Source: Frankiaceae bacterium
GTDB lineage: Bacteria > Actinomycetota > Actinomycetes > Mycobacteriales > SCTD01
NCBI GenBank assembly: GCA_026786045.1
Contig: JAJAYV010000090.1
Location: forward strand, 1 to 8,453
DNA: 8,453 nt
Direction of reading: 5' to 3'
Part shown: piece after piece, positions 6,573-8,453 of the stretch
Position numbering within the stretch: position 1 is the stretch's first letter
How the letters are laid out: each line of letters starts with the position of its first letter
The notes under the pieces: model-generated
Told to the model about the DNA's origin: nothing
The model's database searches: none
What the model saw: the letters and a program-made list of their open reading frames with translations, nothing else
Position numbers and translations under genes: made by a program

Positions 6573-7450
6573 CCGGCGTGCCGGCGCTGTCGCGCGCCAC
6601 CGTCGACCGCGACGCCAAGACGCGCGACGACCCGACGGCGCTCGAGCTGGCCTGGGCCACCGCCCGGGTGCTGGTCGTCCAGGAGGGCGCTGCGCTCGTC
6701 GCCGAGGACGACCGGCCGCGGCTGGTGCTGCTCGAGGCCGCCGACGCCCCCGAGGGCGAGCGGTTCTACCTCGGCCGCGACGCCGACGGGCCGGTCTTCG
6801 CCGTGACCGGCGAGCTACCCCGGCGCCTGGGGGCCCGCCGGCTCGGGCTGCGCGATGTCGGCGCGCTGCTCGACGACCGCGACGCCGGGCTGCTCGTGCA
6901 CGCCGTCGGGCTGGCCAACTGGCACGCCACCCACCCGCACTGCGCCCGCTGCGGCGCGGCGACGGAGGTGGTCCGCGGCGGCACGGTGCGCCGCTGCCCG
7001 GTCGACGCGAGCATGCACTTCCCGCGCACCGACCCGGCGATGATCGTGCTCGTGCACGACGGCGGCGACCGCTGCGTGCTCGGCCGGCAGTCCGTCTGGC
7101 CCGCCGGGCGCTTCTCCACCCTCGCCGGCTTCGTCGAGCCGGGGGAGAGCGCCGAGCAGGCGGTCGTGCGCGAGGTCGCCGAGGAGACCGGCCTGGCCGT
7201 CGACGAGGTCGCGTACGTCTCGAGCCAGCCGTGGCCGTTCCCGTCCAGCCTCATGCTCGGCTTCCGGGCGCGCTGCGCCGGCGATGCCGTGCCGGTGCCG
7301 GTCGACGGCGAGCTGGAGCAGGTGCGCTGGTTCTCCCGGGACGAGCTGCGCGGCGCCGGACCGTGGGGAGCCCCCGGCGGCGGCGTGCAGCTGCCGGGCT
7401 CGGTGTCGATCGCCCGGCTGCTCATCGACGGCTGGCTCGCCGAGGACTGA
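6569..7450 (+). CDS. nudC: NAD(+)/NADH diphosphatase NudC (Nudix hydrolase)
   Basis: The 293-residue product has the NudC layout: a variable N-terminal domain, a zinc-ribbon region and a C-terminal Nudix domain. Cys125-x2-Cys128 and Cys143 are present, but the usual fourth Cys is Asp146. H-F-P-R-T-D-P-A follows. The Nudix box is complete at 187-209 (G-x5-E-x7-R-E-V-A-E-E-x-G-L), and the NudC signature S-Q-P-W-P-F-P lies at 219-225. NudC cleaves NADH and NAD(+) to NMN(H) and AMP, and in E. coli removes NAD caps from RNA 5' ends; it acts in the cytoplasm with divalent metal. GTG 6569 overlaps the upstream TGA by four bases, indicating translational coupling to the M16 pair; GTG 6578 is a weaker in-frame alternative. 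Identification is firm; the reason for linkage to the peptidases is unknown. Confidence 0.92.
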   Translation: MTGVPALSRATVDRDAKTRDDPTALELAWATARVLVVQEGAALVAEDDRPRLVLLEAADAPEGERFYLGRDADGPVFAVTGELPRRLGARRLGLRDVGALLDDRDAGLLVHAVGLANWHATHPHCARCGAATEVVRGGTVRRCPVDASMHFPRTDPAMIVLVHDGGDRCVLGRQSVWPAGRFSTLAGFVEPGESAEQAVVREVAEETGLAVDEVAYVSSQPWPFPSSLMLGFRARCAGDAVPVPVDGELEQVRWFSRDELRGAGPWGAPGGGVQLPGSVSIARLLIDGWLAED

Positions 7451-7454
7451 CCGC

Positions 7455-7473
7455 CTCCCTGCAGGGGCAGGAG
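7455..7473 (+). promoter_or_regulatory. Hairpin overlapping the ribosome binding site of the DUF1206 gene
   Basis: CCTGC (7458-7462) can pair with GCAGG (7467-7471) around an AGGG loop; past one bulged C, CT (7455-7456) pairs with AG (7472-7473). The 3' arm contains the AGGAG (7469-7473) that lies six bases before GTG 7480. If formed in RNA it would hide the ribosome binding site, and ribosomes ending nudC at 7450 could help open it. It may instead end part of the upstream transcript. Structure is read by eye only. Confidence 0.35.
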
Positions 7474-7479
7474 CCGGGA

Positions 7480-8295
7480 GTGACCACCACCGACAGCGCG
7501 GAGCAGACCGCCCGCGACGTGCACGACAGCCGCGCCGTCGAGGTCCTGGCCCGCCTGGGGCTCGCGAGCCGCGGGCTCGTCTGGCTCGTCCTCGGCTTCC
7601 TCGCCGGGTCGCTCGCGCTGGGCGGGTCGGCCCAGGCCGATCAGGGTGGCGTGCTGCGGGCGCTCAAGGACACGGCGTTCGGTGGGCCGCTGCTGGCGGT
7701 CCTCGGGATCGGCTTCGCCGGCTACGCCCTGTGGCTGCTGCTGTCCGCCGCCGTCGGCCACCGCGACGAGGACGGCAAGAAGCGCGTGCTGCACCGGCTG
7801 ACCTCGCTCGGCAAGGGGCTGGTCTACGCGGCGCTGTCCTTCAGCACCTTCGCCTTCCTGCTGCGCGACGGCAGCGGCGGCGGGTCGGCCCAGTCGCGCA
7901 CCGCCGAGGCGATGTCCTACCCCGGCGGTCGCCTCGCGGTCGGCGTCGCCGGCCTCGTCGTGGTCGGCATCGGCGTGTACATCGCCGTGAAGGGCCTGCG
8001 GCGCAAGCACTCCGAGTCCCTGGAGGACTACCGCGTCCCGTCAGCGCTCCGCCGCCCGGCGATCCTCGTGGGCGCGGTGGGCTACATCGGCCGGGGCCTC
8101 ACGCTTGGGCTCGTCGGCGCCTTCCTCGTCCAGGCGGCCGCGACGTTCGACCCCGACGACGCCAAGGGCCTGGACGCCGCGCTCCAGGCCGTCGCCGGCC
8201 AGCCGTACGGCCGGGTGCTGCTCGGGCTCATGGTGATCGGGATGCTGGCCTACGCGGTGTGGTCCTTCGTCGAGGCGGCCTACCGCGAGATCTAA
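7480..8295 (+). CDS. DUF1206 family integral membrane protein
   Basis: GTG 7480 follows AGGAG (7469-7473) by six bases and gives 271 residues. Six hydrophobic helices are visible, at about 27-48, 70-92, 109-128, 151-170, 195-217 and 244-265, arranged as three helix pairs. Each pair opens with a similar phrase: L-A-S-R-G-L-V-W, L-G-K-G-L-V-Y and I-G-R-G-L-T-L. The second helix of each tends to carry G-x-x-x-Y (G-F-A-G-Y-A-L-W, G-I-G-V-Y, G-M-L-A-Y-A-V-W). This triple repeat is the hallmark of DUF1206, a family common in actinobacteria with no established function. A charged loop (H-R-D-E-D-G-K-K-R) separates pairs one and two, and a basic one (L-R-R-K-H) pairs two and three. The gene starts 29 bases after nudC and could be read from the same transcript. 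Its TAA overlaps the convergent partial gene by four bases. Confidence 0.88.
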   Translation: MTTTDSAEQTARDVHDSRAVEVLARLGLASRGLVWLVLGFLAGSLALGGSAQADQGGVLRALKDTAFGGPLLAVLGIGFAGYALWLLLSAAVGHRDEDGKKRVLHRLTSLGKGLVYAALSFSTFAFLLRDGSGGGSAQSRTAEAMSYPGGRLAVGVAGLVVVGIGVYIAVKGLRRKHSESLEDYRVPSALRRPAILVGAVGYIGRGLTLGLVGAFLVQAAATFDPDDAKGLDAALQAVAGQPYGRVLLGLMVIGMLAYAVWSFVEAAYREI

Positions 8296-8453
8296 GCCGC
8301 CCCCGCCCCCGTCGCCGTCCCCAGGCCTGTGGCTTCGACGTGGCGCGCGACGGCGTGGGCGTGCCAGCGCACCCCGGTGGGATTGCGTGCGCCGGCCCGG
8401 TTGAGCGCGGCGGCGATGGTGTGCAGCGAGGCGCCGCCGCGGTGCAGCTGGGC
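8292..8453 (-). CDS. C-terminal fragment with resolvase/recombinase-like tail (5' truncated by window)
   Basis: On the minus strand a frame is open from the window edge (8453) to TAG at 8294-8292, giving the last 53 residues. They read like the helix-turn-helix-like segment often found in large serine recombinases and some actinobacterial DNA-binding proteins: L-H-R-G-G-A-S-L-H-T-I-A-A-A-L-N-R-A-G near residues 3-21, then N-P-T-G-V-R-W-H-A-H-A-V-A-R-H-V. The pattern 'act iteratively, new tip after A-L-N, T-P-x-G-x-x-W' is familiar from that family. The rest is a short Gly/Ala/Thr tail. The single Glu codon is GAA, and Thr ACA and Asn AAT occur, unlike the core genes. The stop overlaps that of the DUF1206 gene tail to tail (CTAA). 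Without the upstream part, a recombinase cannot be told from another protein with the same tail. Confidence 0.55.
   Translation of the reverse strand, partial: AQLHRGGASLHTIAAALNRAGARNPTGVRWHAHAVARHVEATGLGTATGAGAA

Noticed and set aside
7231..7479. An upstream extension of the DUF1206 frame into nudC
   Set aside because: The extra residues are an out-of-frame reading of nudC; GTG 7480 has a good Shine-Dalgarno and begins just before the family region.
6766..8010. A 414-residue minus-strand frame opposite nudC and the DUF1206 gene
   Set aside because: Both plus-strand genes have diagnostic motifs; the antisense product has none and shows biased composition.
8296..8345. C-rich stretch and a CAGGCCTG palindrome after the DUF1206 stop, considered as a terminator
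   Set aside because: The stem is short, without a loop or T-run, and the bases are better explained as coding for the minus-strand fragment.

Overview
The window is very GC-rich DNA, judged by eye to be above 70% G+C. Codons mostly end in G or C, GTG starts are frequent, and there is a DUF222-type HNH fragment, an actinobacterial-style NudC and a DUF1206 membrane protein. All of this points to the chromosome of a high-GC actinomycete. The sequence does not support a genus call.

Layout, left to right. (1) 1-363: the C-terminal end of an HNH endonuclease of the DUF222 type, cut by the window edge. (2) 462-1130: a small secreted lipoprotein of unknown function, start uncertain. (3) 1163-2830: an AidB-type acyl-CoA dehydrogenase homologue. 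(4) 2841-3815, minus strand: an aldo/keto reductase convergent with aidB; only 10 bases separate the stops, and a small hairpin sits there. (5) 3816-3888: a short divergent promoter region with a -10-like box seven bases before a GTG start. (6) 3889-7450: three tightly coupled genes with 4-base stop/start overlaps: an M16 zinc protease with intact HXXEH, an M16 partner without the zinc site, and NudC (NADH/NAD pyrophosphatase). (7) 7480-8295: a six-helix DUF1206 membrane protein in the same direction, preceded by a hairpin that could cover its ribosome binding site. (8) 8292-8453, minus strand: the C-terminal end of a protein with a resolvase/recombinase-like tail, cut by the window edge and overlapping the DUF1206 stop by four bases.

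How they may work together. The two M16 proteins look like the catalytic and non-catalytic halves of one heterodimeric peptidase. Coupling to nudC suggests coordinated synthesis, but a shared biochemical role is only inference. AidB is linked to alkylation damage in E. coli, but no ada or alkyltransferase gene is visible here. The two edge genes use A-ending codons more than the core genes and belong to families common in multicopy or mobile settings, so the window looks like a conserved housekeeping core between two more fluid edges.

I found no CRISPR array, RNA gene, insertion sequence, toxin-antitoxin pair or recognisable defence system, and no clear evidence of a wholly new system. No gene-free stretch exceeds 300 bases.
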